Below are positions 26,386 to 35,162 of a stretch of 64,000 bases of DNA, piece by piece. Position numbers and translations under genes: made by a program. Position 1 is the stretch's first letter. Each line of letters opens with the position of its first letter. The notes under the pieces are model-generated. The model ran no database searches. It was not told where the DNA came from and worked only from the letters and a program-made list of their open reading frames with translations. Source of the DNA: Acetobacterium wieringae (GTDB taxonomy: Bacteria; Bacillota; Clostridia; Eubacteriales; Eubacteriaceae); assembly GCF_026646375.1 (NCBI RefSeq), contig NZ_JAIPPU010000015.1, positions 1 to 64,000 on the forward strand, read 5' to 3'.

Positions 26386-26823
26386 TCAAGGTTCTAAAAC
26401 CTCAATTTTTAATAACAGCTCCTGGAGAATTTTTGTATCTTCCAATCCCAACTGTTCTTCAATTCTTTCCTGAGCCTGTTGCCAGTAAACATGGGCCAGT
26501 TCAATTTTTTCTTTGCCCGCAACCGTTAAACAGAGCTGTCGGTTTCGTGTTCCCGGCTGTGCAATATCATGGATCAACCCCTGCTGTTCAAGAGGCTTTA
26601 AATTGCGAACCAAGGTGGTCCGATCCAGCCGGATTTCAGCGGCCAACGCGCTGACACTCACCGGTTCAATTGCCCGGATGTGTTTTAAAATTGAAAACTG
26701 ACTGACACTGAGCTGGCTTGGAGCCAGGTAATGGTCGTAGATTTCGGTTATCGCCAGTGAGGCCCGCCGCAGATTGAGACAATTGCATACTGACGATTTT
26801 TTGTTTTGGTTTTCTGTTTTCAT
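26386..26823 (-). CDS. MarR-family transcriptional regulator
   Basis: A 145-residue MarR protein: helices 1-40, winged HTH from about 50 to 105 (SALAAEIRLDRTTLVRNLKPLEQQGLI, then the wing AQPGTRNRQL), and a helical dimerisation tail. It has two N-terminal cysteines (SSVCNCLNL), which could be redox-sensing in the OhrR manner; this is inference. ATG 26823 is chosen with AAAGGTG upstream. A promoter TTTACA-17-TATACT (26863-26891) has the operator GTGTATATACAC right after the -10. The DUF2284 operon carries the same operator. Confidence 0.88.
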   Translation of the reverse strand: MKTENQNKKSSVCNCLNLRRASLAITEIYDHYLAPSQLSVSQFSILKHIRAIEPVSVSALAAEIRLDRTTLVRNLKPLEQQGLIHDIAQPGTRNRQLCLTVAGKEKIELAHVYWQQAQERIEEQLGLEDTKILQELLLKIEVLEP

Positions 26824-26840
26824 GTGATCACCTTTTTTCA

Positions 26841-26852
26841 GTGTATATACAC
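26841..26852. promoter_or_regulatory. MarR-type operator before its own gene
   Basis: GTGTATATACAC is a perfect 12 bp palindrome just downstream of the -10 of the marR promoter. It is the counterpart of 26358-26369. Confidence 0.65.
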
Positions 26853-26964
26853 GATTAGTATACATGAGTTTTGTTCCTTTGTAAAGTTGATTTGAATAAT
26901 AATTTATTCAAATCAACTAAAAGATTGTTTAAATAATTTTACCCCTTCATCATGATAAAATCTT

Positions 26965-27486
26965 TCAATCGAATAACTGACTGGCCTTTTCACAGGCTTC
27001 ATAAATCACATCGTAATTGCTTTCAATCATCGGATTCACCTGTTCAGTCCTTTTCTTGACATTTTTTTTATAAAGGAAATAGGGTAATCCCCAACCGATA
27101 AATCCCGGAATAGCCAAGACGACACACAGTGGAATCAGAGCGGCCAGGTAGGCAAAGGTTGCTCCGGTCATAAACACCGTCCCGATTATTCCCGCCCCCA
27201 GGGCTAATGCCATTGCTCTGGTATTTTTGGCACGTTCCAGCTTTTCAATGTTGATAAAGGCATCTTCGCACTTTCGCTGGAGATCGCATAAAGCTACCCG
27301 GTTTTTAATTTTTCGATCCCGCTGCAGTTTTAATTTCACGGCATCAATCCCGGAACTGGAATTGATGATCGTCCACCCCAGTGCATGGTAGCAGTCACTG
27401 CAAAGCTGCACAAAATCGGATTTAACGCTGACCTCTAAATACTCGTTCATTACCACTCTGTTTTCATTTATTCTCATTTCACTCAT
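26965..27486 (-). CDS. Membrane protein of unknown function
   Basis: A 173-residue protein. A soluble N-terminal part (about 1-95) holds a segment resembling DUF1499-like ligand domains only loosely and a helix RKCEDAFINIEKLERAKN; two adjacent TM helices follow at about 97-145, then a basic linker and a cytosolic tail. It is not assigned to a family. ATG 27486 is chosen over GTG 27489 because AAAGGAG lies 8 bases upstream. It is transcribed alone, upstream of the two-component genes' terminator. Confidence 0.75.
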   Translation of the reverse strand: MSEMRINENRVVMNEYLEVSVKSDFVQLCSDCYHALGWTIINSSSGIDAVKLKLQRDRKIKNRVALCDLQRKCEDAFINIEKLERAKNTRAMALALGAGIIGTVFMTGATFAYLAALIPLCVVLAIPGFIGWGLPYFLYKKNVKKRTEQVNPMIESNYDVIYEACEKASQLFD

Positions 27487-27640
27487 CACACTTCTCCTTT
27501 AATCGTTTCTCTGATACCATCATATTACGCTGTAAATGTTCCCCAAAGTTAATGTTTGGTTAAACTTTTGTTAAACCTCTTTTTATCATTTCCATCAACC
27601 AATTGAACACCAAAAATCCGGTAATAACTACTCTGATAAT

Positions 27641-27674
27641 AAAAAAATCCCTCACATCATTTATGTGGGAGATT
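27641..27674 (-). terminator. Terminator after the two-component operon
   Basis: AAATCTCCCACAT and ATGTGAGGGATTT arms, then TTTTATT on the minus strand, just after the stop at 27694. Confidence 0.8.
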
Positions 27675-27693
27675 TATTGGTGTTATTGATTGT

Positions 27694-28755
27694 CTATAAT
27701 TTTAAATTTACCGTAAACGTGGTTCCCTTACCCAGCTCACTTTCTGCCGTGATGGTTCCATCCACCAGATCCACCACCCGTTTAACCAGGGCCAGTCCCA
27801 GACCATTTCCTTCTTCGAAATGGGAGGTATCCCCCTGATAGAAGCGATCAAAGATCCTCCGGCAGGTTTCTTCACTCATACCACAGCCGCTATCGCTGAC
27901 TTTGACAATGGCCTGGCGGTCTTCTTTTCGCAGCTCAATTTTTACTGAACCGTCTTTGGAGGTAAACTTGATGGCATTGGTCAACAGATTATTCCAGACA
28001 ATTTCTAACAAACTTTCATCAGTGGTAATGGTTACTTCTTCCAGATCGGCATCGAATTCAATGTTTTTTTCGTCAAATTTATCTTCCAGTGCCAGCATAC
28101 AACAGCGCAACTGTTCATCCAGAGAAAAGGTCGATCGCTGAATGATTTCCTGGTTTTCCAGCTTGTTTAATTTAAGCACATTGGTGACCAGAGTGGCCAT
28201 TTTTTTTGACGCATCGGCGATTGTATCGGCATACCCCAGTTTTTCGGACTGGGAGAGCGTTTCGTTCTTTAGCGCCGACGCATAGCTTTGAATCACCGCC
28301 AGCGGGGTTTTGATCTCATGGGAAACATTGGCAATGAAGTCGGTTTTTAAGGTTTCAATGGTCGCCAGCTCCTCCACCATCTTGTTAAAATCATCAATCA
28401 GCACCTCCAGTTCATCCTTTTTATTGTCTTTCCGTTGTGAATGAACCCGGACGGTAAAATCGCCAGCTGCCACCTTTCGGGCTGCCCGGCCGATCTCCAT
28501 TACCGGTTTTTGAAAAGCTGTATACATAATATAACGAGTTCCCAGACTAACCAGCAGCCCCACAAACAACACATAGGACATCCCTACCAGGGCCATGATC
28601 CAGGGACTGGCATGATCCATCATTTGCTGATTGAAAATCAGCACTTCTCCAGCACTGCAAATCAGAACAATGCCAAAAATTATTAGAAATTCTTTCCAGA
28701 ACGGCCGCTTGGCATTGATCCGTTTGTCTTCCAGATCTTCATACTTGAATTTCAT
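27694..28755 (-). CDS. Sensor histidine kinase (HAMP, HisKA, HATPase)
   Basis: A 353-residue kinase: TM helices at about 20-42 and 51-75 with only a short outside loop, a HAMP domain about 80-130, HisKA with His146 in SHEIKTPL, and HATPase boxes NNLLTNAIKF, DSGCGMS and GNGLGLALV. Such short-loop kinases sense within the membrane or through a partner. The start overlaps the response regulator stop as ATGA. A terminator follows. The signal is unknown, and no transporter genes adjoin. Confidence 0.92.
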   Translation of the reverse strand: MKFKYEDLEDKRINAKRPFWKEFLIIFGIVLICSAGEVLIFNQQMMDHASPWIMALVGMSYVLFVGLLVSLGTRYIMYTAFQKPVMEIGRAARKVAAGDFTVRVHSQRKDNKKDELEVLIDDFNKMVEELATIETLKTDFIANVSHEIKTPLAVIQSYASALKNETLSQSEKLGYADTIADASKKMATLVTNVLKLNKLENQEIIQRSTFSLDEQLRCCMLALEDKFDEKNIEFDADLEEVTITTDESLLEIVWNNLLTNAIKFTSKDGSVKIELRKEDRQAIVKVSDSGCGMSEETCRRIFDRFYQGDTSHFEEGNGLGLALVKRVVDLVDGTITAESELGKGTTFTVNLKL

Positions 28756-29426
28756 CCCCTAATCACCGCCTTGTAACCCAACCCCCGGACTGTAACAATT
28801 TCTACATCAGCACAATCGGAAAGCTTATCGCGTAGCTTTGTGATCGATACATCTACCGTTCTCGGATTGCTTTCGGTATCATAGCCCCAAAATTCATCCA
28901 TCAGCTGAGCCCGGGTAAAGGTTCGTTTGGGATAGGATAACAGTTTAAAGAGAATATTAAATTCTTTTACCGTTAATGGCAGTTCTTCCTCGTTTAAGTA
29001 GGCCGTGGTTTCTTCTTCATTTAAGATTAGTGAGCCCGCCTCCAGTTTTCGTTCATTGCGGATATTGGCCCGGCGTAATAAGGCCGACACCCGCAACACC
29101 AGTTCGTCCATTTCAATGGGTTTTACCATATAATCGTCAATGCCCAGGCTGTAGCCTTTCTGTTTGGCACCCATATCATCTCGGGCGGTCATAAACAGAA
29201 TGGGAATGCTTTTATCCTGTCTTCTGATTTCAGCGGCGAATTCAAACCCATCCATTTCCGGCATCATGATGTCCGAAACAATCAGGTTGACTGGCTCTTC
29301 CAAAATCCGATTAAAGGCCTCAGTGCCATTTTTACAGCTGATGGCGTGGTATCCGTTATCTTTTAAAAATGAACAAACAATATAGTTGAGTTTCTCATCG
29401 TCTTCTATTACTAAAATATTGATCAT
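28752..29426 (-). CDS. OmpR-family response regulator
   Basis: A 224-residue regulator: receiver with Asp52 in VSDIMMPEMDG, the Thr of MTARDD and the Lys of VKPIEMDE, then an OmpR-type winged helix ending VTVRGLGYKAVIRG. ATG 29426 is chosen because GGAGG lies 7 bases upstream; an extra five residues from a start further up are unnecessary. It is translated together with the kinase at 27694. Its targets are unknown. Confidence 0.93.
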   Translation of the reverse strand: MINILVIEDDEKLNYIVCSFLKDNGYHAISCKNGTEAFNRILEEPVNLIVSDIMMPEMDGFEFAAEIRRQDKSIPILFMTARDDMGAKQKGYSLGIDDYMVKPIEMDELVLRVSALLRRANIRNERKLEAGSLILNEEETTAYLNEEELPLTVKEFNILFKLLSYPKRTFTRAQLMDEFWGYDTESNPRTVDVSITKLRDKLSDCADVEIVTVRGLGYKAVIRG

Positions 29427-29510
29427 TATCTTTCCTCCCATGCTCGAATCTACTGCATGATATCATATCCTGATATTATTAAAGATTTGTTAAGTCAATT
29501 ATCGTAATCA

Positions 29511-29540
29511 AAAAAAGCCCGATTGATTCCCATCAACCGG
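29511..29540 (-). terminator. Terminator overlapping the end of the diguanylate cyclase gene
   Basis: CCGGTTGAT and ATCAATCGG arms with GGG loop, then a run of seven T on the minus strand. The 5' arm includes the region next to the stop codon at 29533. Confidence 0.65.
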
Positions 29541-30690
29541 ACGTATGGTCCTGAGTAAGCCTGTTCTCCTCCAGCCGTTTTTCATAGATCCTGTTCTGAT
29601 TTTTCCCCTCATTTTTTGCCAGATATAGGGCCTGATCCGCCTTTTCAAAAAACTCACTGGTCGACCAGCCAGTATCAGCATATTCTGCAATCCCACAACT
29701 GAAAGTGATTTTTTCACCCGCAGCAAAATTAAAATCATGGTTGCTGAATTCTTGATGCATTTGGTCAAGCAACCCAACCACTGTTCCAATGGGGTAACCA
29801 CTAAACAACACCACAAATTCCTCTCCGCCATAACGGAAAACATTTTCATTTCCCGGGGTATTCTGTTTGAGAATATCTGCCAGGGTAATCAGTACCTCAT
29901 CCCCTTTGCGATGACCGTAGGTATCATTAACCTGTTTGAAGTCATCCAGATCAATCACCGCCATAATCAATGGCTTTCTTGACTCAGCCTCCTGATAAAC
30001 CGCCTGGCCCAGTACATCTACCATCGCCCGACGATTTAAAAGTCCGGTGAGCGGTTCAGTTTTTGCTTCCTGAATCAGCTCCATCTGTTTTAAATAACTG
30101 TCATGGATACTTTGAGCCTGTTCACTGGTGTAACGTGTCAGCACCATCGCTACTAAATAAGCACAAAAAATCATGATCCCTGCCACCACACAATCCAAAA
30201 AGATTACTTCAACCGCCCTGTCCGCTTCAATCCGGGCAATCAGGAAAGCCAGAAGCAACGAACCATAGCTCAAACCGAAAACAAGACGAGTCAGTTCGAT
30301 ATCCGAGAAAATAACGGTAATAAATACTGCAATGCAAGGCACGCACAAAATTGCCGGAAAGGTATAGTGAAAACACTGCACACAGGCACAGATCAGAAAA
30401 AAGAGTAAGGCAACCGTGTAATTTTTGGCCTTATCACTGGTTTTTTCAGATTTCAAGATGAAATAGGCTCCCACGATAAAGATAAGATTCAATAATGAAG
30501 GCAACGCCAGATAAAAAATAAGATAGTGGATAATGGCAGGACTGAATGGTTGGCTATGTTTATTGAACACAAAGATAAAAAATTCCGAAATAAAAATAAT
30601 GAACCCAATATAAATGCAGGTGCGAAACAGAACTTGTCGCCATTTTTCATGAAGTTCATAATTGATTGTTATTAATTGGCGCATTCGCAT
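29533..30690 (-). CDS. Membrane diguanylate cyclase
   Basis: A 385-residue protein with about five or six TM helices in residues 22-195, then a GGDEF domain with the intact active site RYGGEEFVVLF near 288. Because the sensing part is all membrane, it probably detects a lipid or membrane state. Product: c-di-GMP. No RxxD inhibitory site is visible. It is a single gene. Confidence 0.88.
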   Translation of the reverse strand: MRMRQLITINYELHEKWRQVLFRTCIYIGFIIFISEFFIFVFNKHSQPFSPAIIHYLIFYLALPSLLNLIFIVGAYFILKSEKTSDKAKNYTVALLFFLICACVQCFHYTFPAILCVPCIAVFITVIFSDIELTRLVFGLSYGSLLLAFLIARIEADRAVEVIFLDCVVAGIMIFCAYLVAMVLTRYTSEQAQSIHDSYLKQMELIQEAKTEPLTGLLNRRAMVDVLGQAVYQEAESRKPLIMAVIDLDDFKQVNDTYGHRKGDEVLITLADILKQNTPGNENVFRYGGEEFVVLFSGYPIGTVVGLLDQMHQEFSNHDFNFAAGEKITFSCGIAEYADTGWSTSEFFEKADQALYLAKNEGKNQNRIYEKRLEENRLTQDHTSG

Positions 30691-30906
30691 CCCTCGCTTT
30701 CACAATACAGACCCTTCATTCCGATGCGTTTAAATCACTGCTACTTTTATTCGATCGATTTATGCTAAATTATATCATAAATACTAAATTTTGTTAAATT
30801 TGGATCTCGCTTTTTTCTTGCCAGTTGTCCACTTTCTTCATCAGGATAATTGCTAAGTTCGCACTCTTACCAACCAATCTAACAATTAATTTGAATTCTC
30901 TAAACT

Positions 30907-30952
30907 AAAAAAGCAACTTTGTGCTGTGTTTAAATGCACAAAGTTGCTTTTT
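30907..30952 (-). terminator. Terminator after the radical SAM gene
   Basis: AAAAAGCAACTTTGTGC and GCACAAAGTTGCTTTTT, perfect 17 bp arms, 30 bp past the stop at 30984. The rest of 30691-30983 shows nothing else. Confidence 0.9.
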
Positions 30953-30983
30953 CTGTATTCTTATTGTTCCCGCATTGAAAAGA

Positions 30984-32057
30984 TCAGACCCACAATTTTT
31001 CAACCTGTTCTTTTTCCTCAAACAACGTACACCCACCATGATGTCCAGCCCGTTCAGCCAGTGCCCGGAGATCAGCAAAATACTGAGATCGAAGGACGGC
31101 TTCGATGGAATCACTTTTTAAATTCTGTTTGGCATGGGGTGAAAAGGGACAGGGCTCGGCATCGCCATAGGGATTGATATGAAAAAATCCCCTCCCGGAA
31201 GCCAAGCATCCGCCCATTTCCTCCTCATCACCGGGGAAGGACAAGACCACCATCCGTCGGAAGGATTTTCGAAGCTCCAGACAAATCACCTGAAGTTGCT
31301 TTATTTCACTCTGCGTAAGCACCAGATCCTCAGTCCCGGCTTCAGCCGGAACATATTCTACATACACGGTCACCCCACATCCTTTCTTCTCCAGTGCTTC
31401 AACAAAATCATTTTTGGTCACCAACTCCATATTTTCCCGGGTAACAGTAATGGCTGCTCCAAACAGGATTTTGCGCTTTTTCAAGGCGACCATGGCCGCT
31501 TCAATCTGCGCATGGGTTCCGATTCCCCGGCGGGTATCGGTTTCTTTGGCATTCCCTTCGATACTGAGCATCGGAATCAGATTGCGATGACTGTCCAGAA
31601 ACTCAATCGTCTGCTGATCCAGCATTGTACCATTGGTAAAAATCGGAAAGATCACATTTGGGTTCGCCCCAGCCAGCTCCAAAATATCCCGACGTAAAAA
31701 AGGTTCCCCTCCAGCCAACAAAATAAAGGCGACACCAAGTCTTGCTGCCTGATCAAAAATATTCCCCCATTGACCGGCATCCATATCCGTCTTACCGTTG
31801 GTAGTGCCACAGCCACCACCAGCCCGGGCATAACATCCGGCACAATGAAGATTACATTGGGAAGCGATACTGGCAATCAGAAACGGCGGTACGTGGAGCC
31901 CTGCTTTTTCCTGTTTCTTGCGATGGGCTGTACTTTTAGCCAACTCCGGCAGCAGTCCCATTAAAAAGGCTCGACCTTTAGCATTATTCAGATAGAACCG
32001 ACCAGCGGTTGTCATAATTTGGGCGATGCCCTGATCCATCATTTTATTTAGATTCAT
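30984..32057 (-). CDS. Radical SAM protein, SPASM/PqqE-like
   Basis: A 357-residue radical SAM enzyme with the 4Fe-4S motif CNLHCAGC (Cys68, 72, 75), the GGEPFLR loop and the substrate segment FTNGTMLD. A second cysteine set in the C-terminal part (GGCLASGRGFFHINPYGDAEPCPFSP and HHGGCTLF) suggests an auxiliary cluster of the SPASM/twitch type. Such enzymes modify peptides, tetrapyrroles or complex metabolites; a peptide gene is not seen nearby. Its start overlaps the tetR stop (TAATG), so the two form one unit under the operator at 32725-32765. Confidence 0.88.
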   Translation of the reverse strand: MNLNKMMDQGIAQIMTTAGRFYLNNAKGRAFLMGLLPELAKSTAHRKKQEKAGLHVPPFLIASIASQCNLHCAGCYARAGGGCGTTNGKTDMDAGQWGNIFDQAARLGVAFILLAGGEPFLRRDILELAGANPNVIFPIFTNGTMLDQQTIEFLDSHRNLIPMLSIEGNAKETDTRRGIGTHAQIEAAMVALKKRKILFGAAITVTRENMELVTKNDFVEALEKKGCGVTVYVEYVPAEAGTEDLVLTQSEIKQLQVICLELRKSFRRMVVLSFPGDEEEMGGCLASGRGFFHINPYGDAEPCPFSPHAKQNLKSDSIEAVLRSQYFADLRALAERAGHHGGCTLFEEKEQVEKLWV

Positions 32058-32692
32058 TAACTTTCCTCATTTCGTATTTGATAAATGGTTGCGAACTGCT
32101 CGATATGGGCCATCAACAGATCCAGTGCTTCAGCTTCTTTTTCCGGTAGCTGGTCATATTGGCATAAAAGGGTATAAAAGGGTCCGTAAAATTGTAAGGC
32201 AATAATCTGGGGTGGCCCGTCTCTAAAGCTTCCCTGTTTGATCATCTCTTTAAACAAATCCGTTTGAAAGCGAATGGCGTCATTAAAAAACCAGCTGTTT
32301 AAGGTTTTGGCCGCATTATCACTTTTATACTGCTCAATCGTCAACATTCGACGAAACTTGGCAGCCTGTGGATCTTTCAGAAAAAACAGAAAAACAGCTT
32401 CACAAGCTTTTTTAAGCCAGATCAGGTCATTGCGGCCATATTCCCGAGCGACACTTTCAATCTCTCCCTGGGGCAACCGGTAAAATGTCACGGTTTCTTC
32501 AAACTTCTGATTCATCCACTCCAGCAAGGTATCATAAATGGCCTGTTTACTGTCAAAATGTTTGTAAAGTGAGCTGTCTTTAATTCCCACCGCATGGGCG
32601 ATTTCTTTGACTGTCACACTCTGATATCCTTTTACTGCAAACAAATTCAATGCTTCTTCTAATATTATTTCCCTGGTATTGCGTTTTGTCAT
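32057..32692 (-). CDS. TetR-family regulator of the radical SAM gene
   Basis: A 211-residue TetR repressor: an N-terminal HTH (VTVKEIAHAVGIKDSSLYKHFDSKQAIYDTLL, about 23-54) and a helical ligand-binding part. It precedes the radical SAM gene and is translated with it. The promoter contains a large palindrome covering both the -35/-10 spacer and the first transcribed bases, consistent with autorepression. Confidence 0.88.
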   Translation of the reverse strand: MTKRNTREIILEEALNLFAVKGYQSVTVKEIAHAVGIKDSSLYKHFDSKQAIYDTLLEWMNQKFEETVTFYRLPQGEIESVAREYGRNDLIWLKKACEAVFLFFLKDPQAAKFRRMLTIEQYKSDNAAKTLNSWFFNDAIRFQTDLFKEMIKQGSFRDGPPQIIALQFYGPFYTLLCQYDQLPEKEAEALDLLMAHIEQFATIYQIRNEES

Positions 32693-32724
32693 GGGTTCTC
32701 CTTAAATTTCTTGCAAAAATAAAA

Positions 32725-32772
32725 GCTAGCGTTCATTAGCTTTATTTTAGCTAATGAACGCTAGCCTGTCAA
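32725..32772 (-). promoter_or_regulatory. Promoter and TetR operator of the TetR-radical SAM operon
   Basis: -35 TTGACA (32767-32772), 17 bp spacer, -10 TAAAAT (32744-32749). GCTAGCGTTCATTAGCT (32725-32741) and its exact inverse (32749-32765) flank a 7 base loop. One arm fills the promoter spacer, the other lies past the -10. Two repressor half-complexes would block RNA polymerase fully. Confidence 0.82.
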
Positions 32773-32844
32773 GTTGTTTTGGCGAAATTTTATTTTGCTT
32801 CGGATATCTCTATCAGCTAATCCCACCAGGAGGCCACTTCAATA

Positions 32845-34212
32845 TCACTCGACTTTATTGATAATATGCTTAAACTTTCCACTTTTCGGATGTTGCGTCG
32901 GTGCCAAATCAGAAAAAGTGATCTCGGCAGTCGTCACCCCATGACTGGCCAGAAAATCTGTCAGGTTTTTCTGCGCTGCTTTAAATAAGCGCTGTGGAGC
33001 ATACCCGAGGCCAGGGATGATTCTCAACTCCAGCTGATTCTCTCCATGGGCTATCAGCTGAAACCGGAGGATCCCATGGATTTCTTTAAGTGTTGCGTAA
33101 ATCGCCAAGGGCGAAATTTTAATGGTCTTTCCATTTTCAGAGAAGGTCAGAATATCATCGGTACGTCCTTCAAGAGTCAACCAGGGTGACGGATTGTTGC
33201 AGGGGCAGGGTTCATGATGCATCACCACCCGATCCGTGATCTCGTAGCGGATGAATGGCTGGGTATAATTATAAAGGTTGGTAATCAGGATCTTATCCGA
33301 CTGCACCCCATCCGGTACTGGCTGATTTTGATGGTCAACCGGCTCGACAATGATCCAGTCATCGTTGATATGAAAATGCTTTTCTTCACATTCACAGGCA
33401 ATGGTGCCGCCTTCAGTACAGGAATATGTAGTTTGAACCGTACATCCAAAGGCATCTTTCAGATCCTCTCTAAGCTGATCACTCAGGTACTCACCACCAG
33501 TCATAATGATTACCGGAGCGATCTTAAGCCGCCCACTTTTCTGTTCATCAATCAGCAGCTCCAGGATGGTCGGATAGCCCCCCAGCATCGTCGGTTTAAA
33601 GGCATTCAGATCTTCGACGATCTGAGCAATCGGATATAAGGCACTGGTTACGCCAAACTGTCTTTTTTTCCAGGGCATCGATAATAAACGGGCCCGGACT
33701 GAACTATTTCCCAAATAAAAACCACCGGTTGCAAAAACCCCCATGGTTTTTCCGCCGCTTTTTAAAAAAGCTATTAAATCTGCTCTTCTGGCAAAGCTTC
33801 GCATGATGTTGATTCCCGTCATAACATTATTGGTGGATCGATCACATAAGGCTACTAAAGGATTGCCTGTCGAACCGCTGGTGGTAAACACCAGATATTT
33901 TCCCTTGATTTTTCGCCCGATATTATCCAAATCGGTCATAAATGTTTCAACTTCATTTAAGGTGATGTCTTTATCGGTTATCCAGTCATCAAAATGTGCC
34001 ATCAGATCGACCTTATTCGTTGGTGGCAAGTCACTCAGATAAAAACTCTCGCCAATTTTTTGATAGTGCTCACGATAGTAAGGACTGTTCTGCTCGGCAT
34101 ATGCCACCAGGCGGTTGAGACGTTCTGCTCGGATTCTGGTTTTTTTTGAATCGCTCATTTTTTTGTCACGATAACAAAGCCAGATCGCCTTGATTAAGCT
34201 AATGTGTTTCAT
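32845..34212 (-). CDS. Adenylate-forming enzyme, phenylacetate-CoA ligase/F390 synthetase-like
   Basis: A 455-residue AMP-binding family protein of the PaaK/FtsA type: the P-loop-like TTSGSTGNPLVAL (about 110-122), the central TYSCTEGGTIACECE motif with conserved cysteines, and a C-terminal lid domain. It would activate a carboxylate as an acyl-adenylate; thioester or ester formation is the usual outcome. The substrate is unknown. It overlaps the tetR gene upstream by 4 bp (ATGA), so the regulator and enzyme are one operon. Confidence 0.82.
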   Translation of the reverse strand: MKHISLIKAIWLCYRDKKMSDSKKTRIRAERLNRLVAYAEQNSPYYREHYQKIGESFYLSDLPPTNKVDLMAHFDDWITDKDITLNEVETFMTDLDNIGRKIKGKYLVFTTSGSTGNPLVALCDRSTNNVMTGINIMRSFARRADLIAFLKSGGKTMGVFATGGFYLGNSSVRARLLSMPWKKRQFGVTSALYPIAQIVEDLNAFKPTMLGGYPTILELLIDEQKSGRLKIAPVIIMTGGEYLSDQLREDLKDAFGCTVQTTYSCTEGGTIACECEEKHFHINDDWIIVEPVDHQNQPVPDGVQSDKILITNLYNYTQPFIRYEITDRVVMHHEPCPCNNPSPWLTLEGRTDDILTFSENGKTIKISPLAIYATLKEIHGILRFQLIAHGENQLELRIIPGLGYAPQRLFKAAQKNLTDFLASHGVTTAEITFSDLAPTQHPKSGKFKHIINKVE

Positions 34213-34853
34213 TTTGAGCCACCTTCTTTGACAACCCCATTTAACATAAAATCAAGGTACTCTTTTATTTCTGTTTTAATCTCTGCGGAACGCTCAAATA
34301 ATAATTCCGGGGTCTCTTTATACCGTTCCAGATATTTGTTTAGAATCGCCCCCAAATAGATCGTTATGGCGTCTTTTAGTTTCTCTGTGTTGATGTCTTT
34401 CAGTTCAAGGGCAGTGATGGCTTTTTCCATAATCTGCTGGGATTTTTCACGGTTCCTAATCATATACCGCACAATCAGCTCATTCTTTTCGTCAAGTACC
34501 TTAGCGCTCATTTCCCGGGCCGCCATATTGACCAGGTGCATTTCGCGGGGATATTTTTCGCATAGTTTAAACTTTTCATCCGCAAAGGAAAAGATCATTT
34601 CATAAAAACCGGTCTGATCCGGTGTGGGAACATCTGTAAGCAGGCGTTTTAAGGCAACTTCCAGACAATAAAGATAGAAATTTTTCTTATTGTTAAAATA
34701 ATGAAATAGGATTCCTTTAGAAATTCCACAATTTTTAGTAATCGTATCGGTACTGGCATCCATATAAGATTTGCTTGAAAATTCAGCAATTCCACTTTGA
34801 ATAATGGCCGCTTGTTTTTCATCGGATATTTTTTCAAAAAATTCAGTTGACAT
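34209..34853 (-). CDS. TetR-family regulator of the adenylate-forming enzyme gene
   Basis: A 214-residue TetR protein: HTH at about 25-45 (STDTITKNCGISKGILFHYFNNKKNFYLYCLEV) and a helical effector domain. ATG 34853 has GGAGG just upstream and gives the usual length; a longer frame would include the operator. It is first in its operon. Two copies of its likely operator (34865-34880 and 34904-34919) lie in the promoter. Confidence 0.88.
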   Translation of the reverse strand: MSTEFFEKISDEKQAAIIQSGIAEFSSKSYMDASTDTITKNCGISKGILFHYFNNKKNFYLYCLEVALKRLLTDVPTPDQTGFYEMIFSFADEKFKLCEKYPREMHLVNMAAREMSAKVLDEKNELIVRYMIRNREKSQQIMEKAITALELKDINTEKLKDAITIYLGAILNKYLERYKETPELLFERSAEIKTEIKEYLDFMLNGVVKEGGSK

Positions 34854-34864
34854 AAAACCCTCCT

Positions 34865-34919
34865 TTGACTGACTAGTCAATAACAGGTTAAGAATACACC
34901 CTATTGACTGACAAGTCAA
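34865..34919 (-). promoter_or_regulatory. Promoter with two TetR operators
   Basis: -35 TTGACT (34914-34919), 17 bp spacer, -10 TATTCT (34891-34896). TTGACTGAC followed by A/T and AGTCAA occurs twice (34865-34880, 34904-34919). The upstream copy sits in a larger palindrome at 34896-34927 with ACACCCTATTGACT arms and a 4 base centre. Confidence 0.78.
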
Positions 34920-34957
34920 TAGGGTGTCACTATTATTTGATCTTTTTCACTGCTATT

Positions 34958-35158
34958 TCATTTCCCGTCTTCTAAGAAAAAAAGCTCTTCCACCGTAGAT
35001 TCTAAAAGTTTGGCTAGCTTCATGGCAAGTTCTAGCGTTGGATTATACTTGTTATTTTCGATCGCATTAATCGTTTGTCTGGACACGTTTAATTGTCCGG
35101 CCAAATCCTCTTGTCTAATTTTCCGGGCTTTTCTTAACTCTTTAATCTTATTCTTCAT
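34958..35158 (-). CDS. XRE-family HTH regulator (pair A)
   Basis: A 66-residue Cro/CI-type protein, all HTH: KELRKARKIRQEDLAGQLNVSRQTINAIENNKYNPTLELAMKLAKLLESTVEELFFLED. It belongs to the group of small YozG-like regulators that sit beside small membrane proteins. It follows the membrane protein gene by 4 bp. A decayed copy lies at 36542-36660 and a homologue in pair B. The tandem operators upstream of pair A suggest autorepression. Confidence 0.88.
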   Translation of the reverse strand: MKNKIKELRKARKIRQEDLAGQLNVSRQTINAIENNKYNPTLELAMKLAKLLESTVEELFFLEDGK

Positions 35159-35162
35159 ATTG

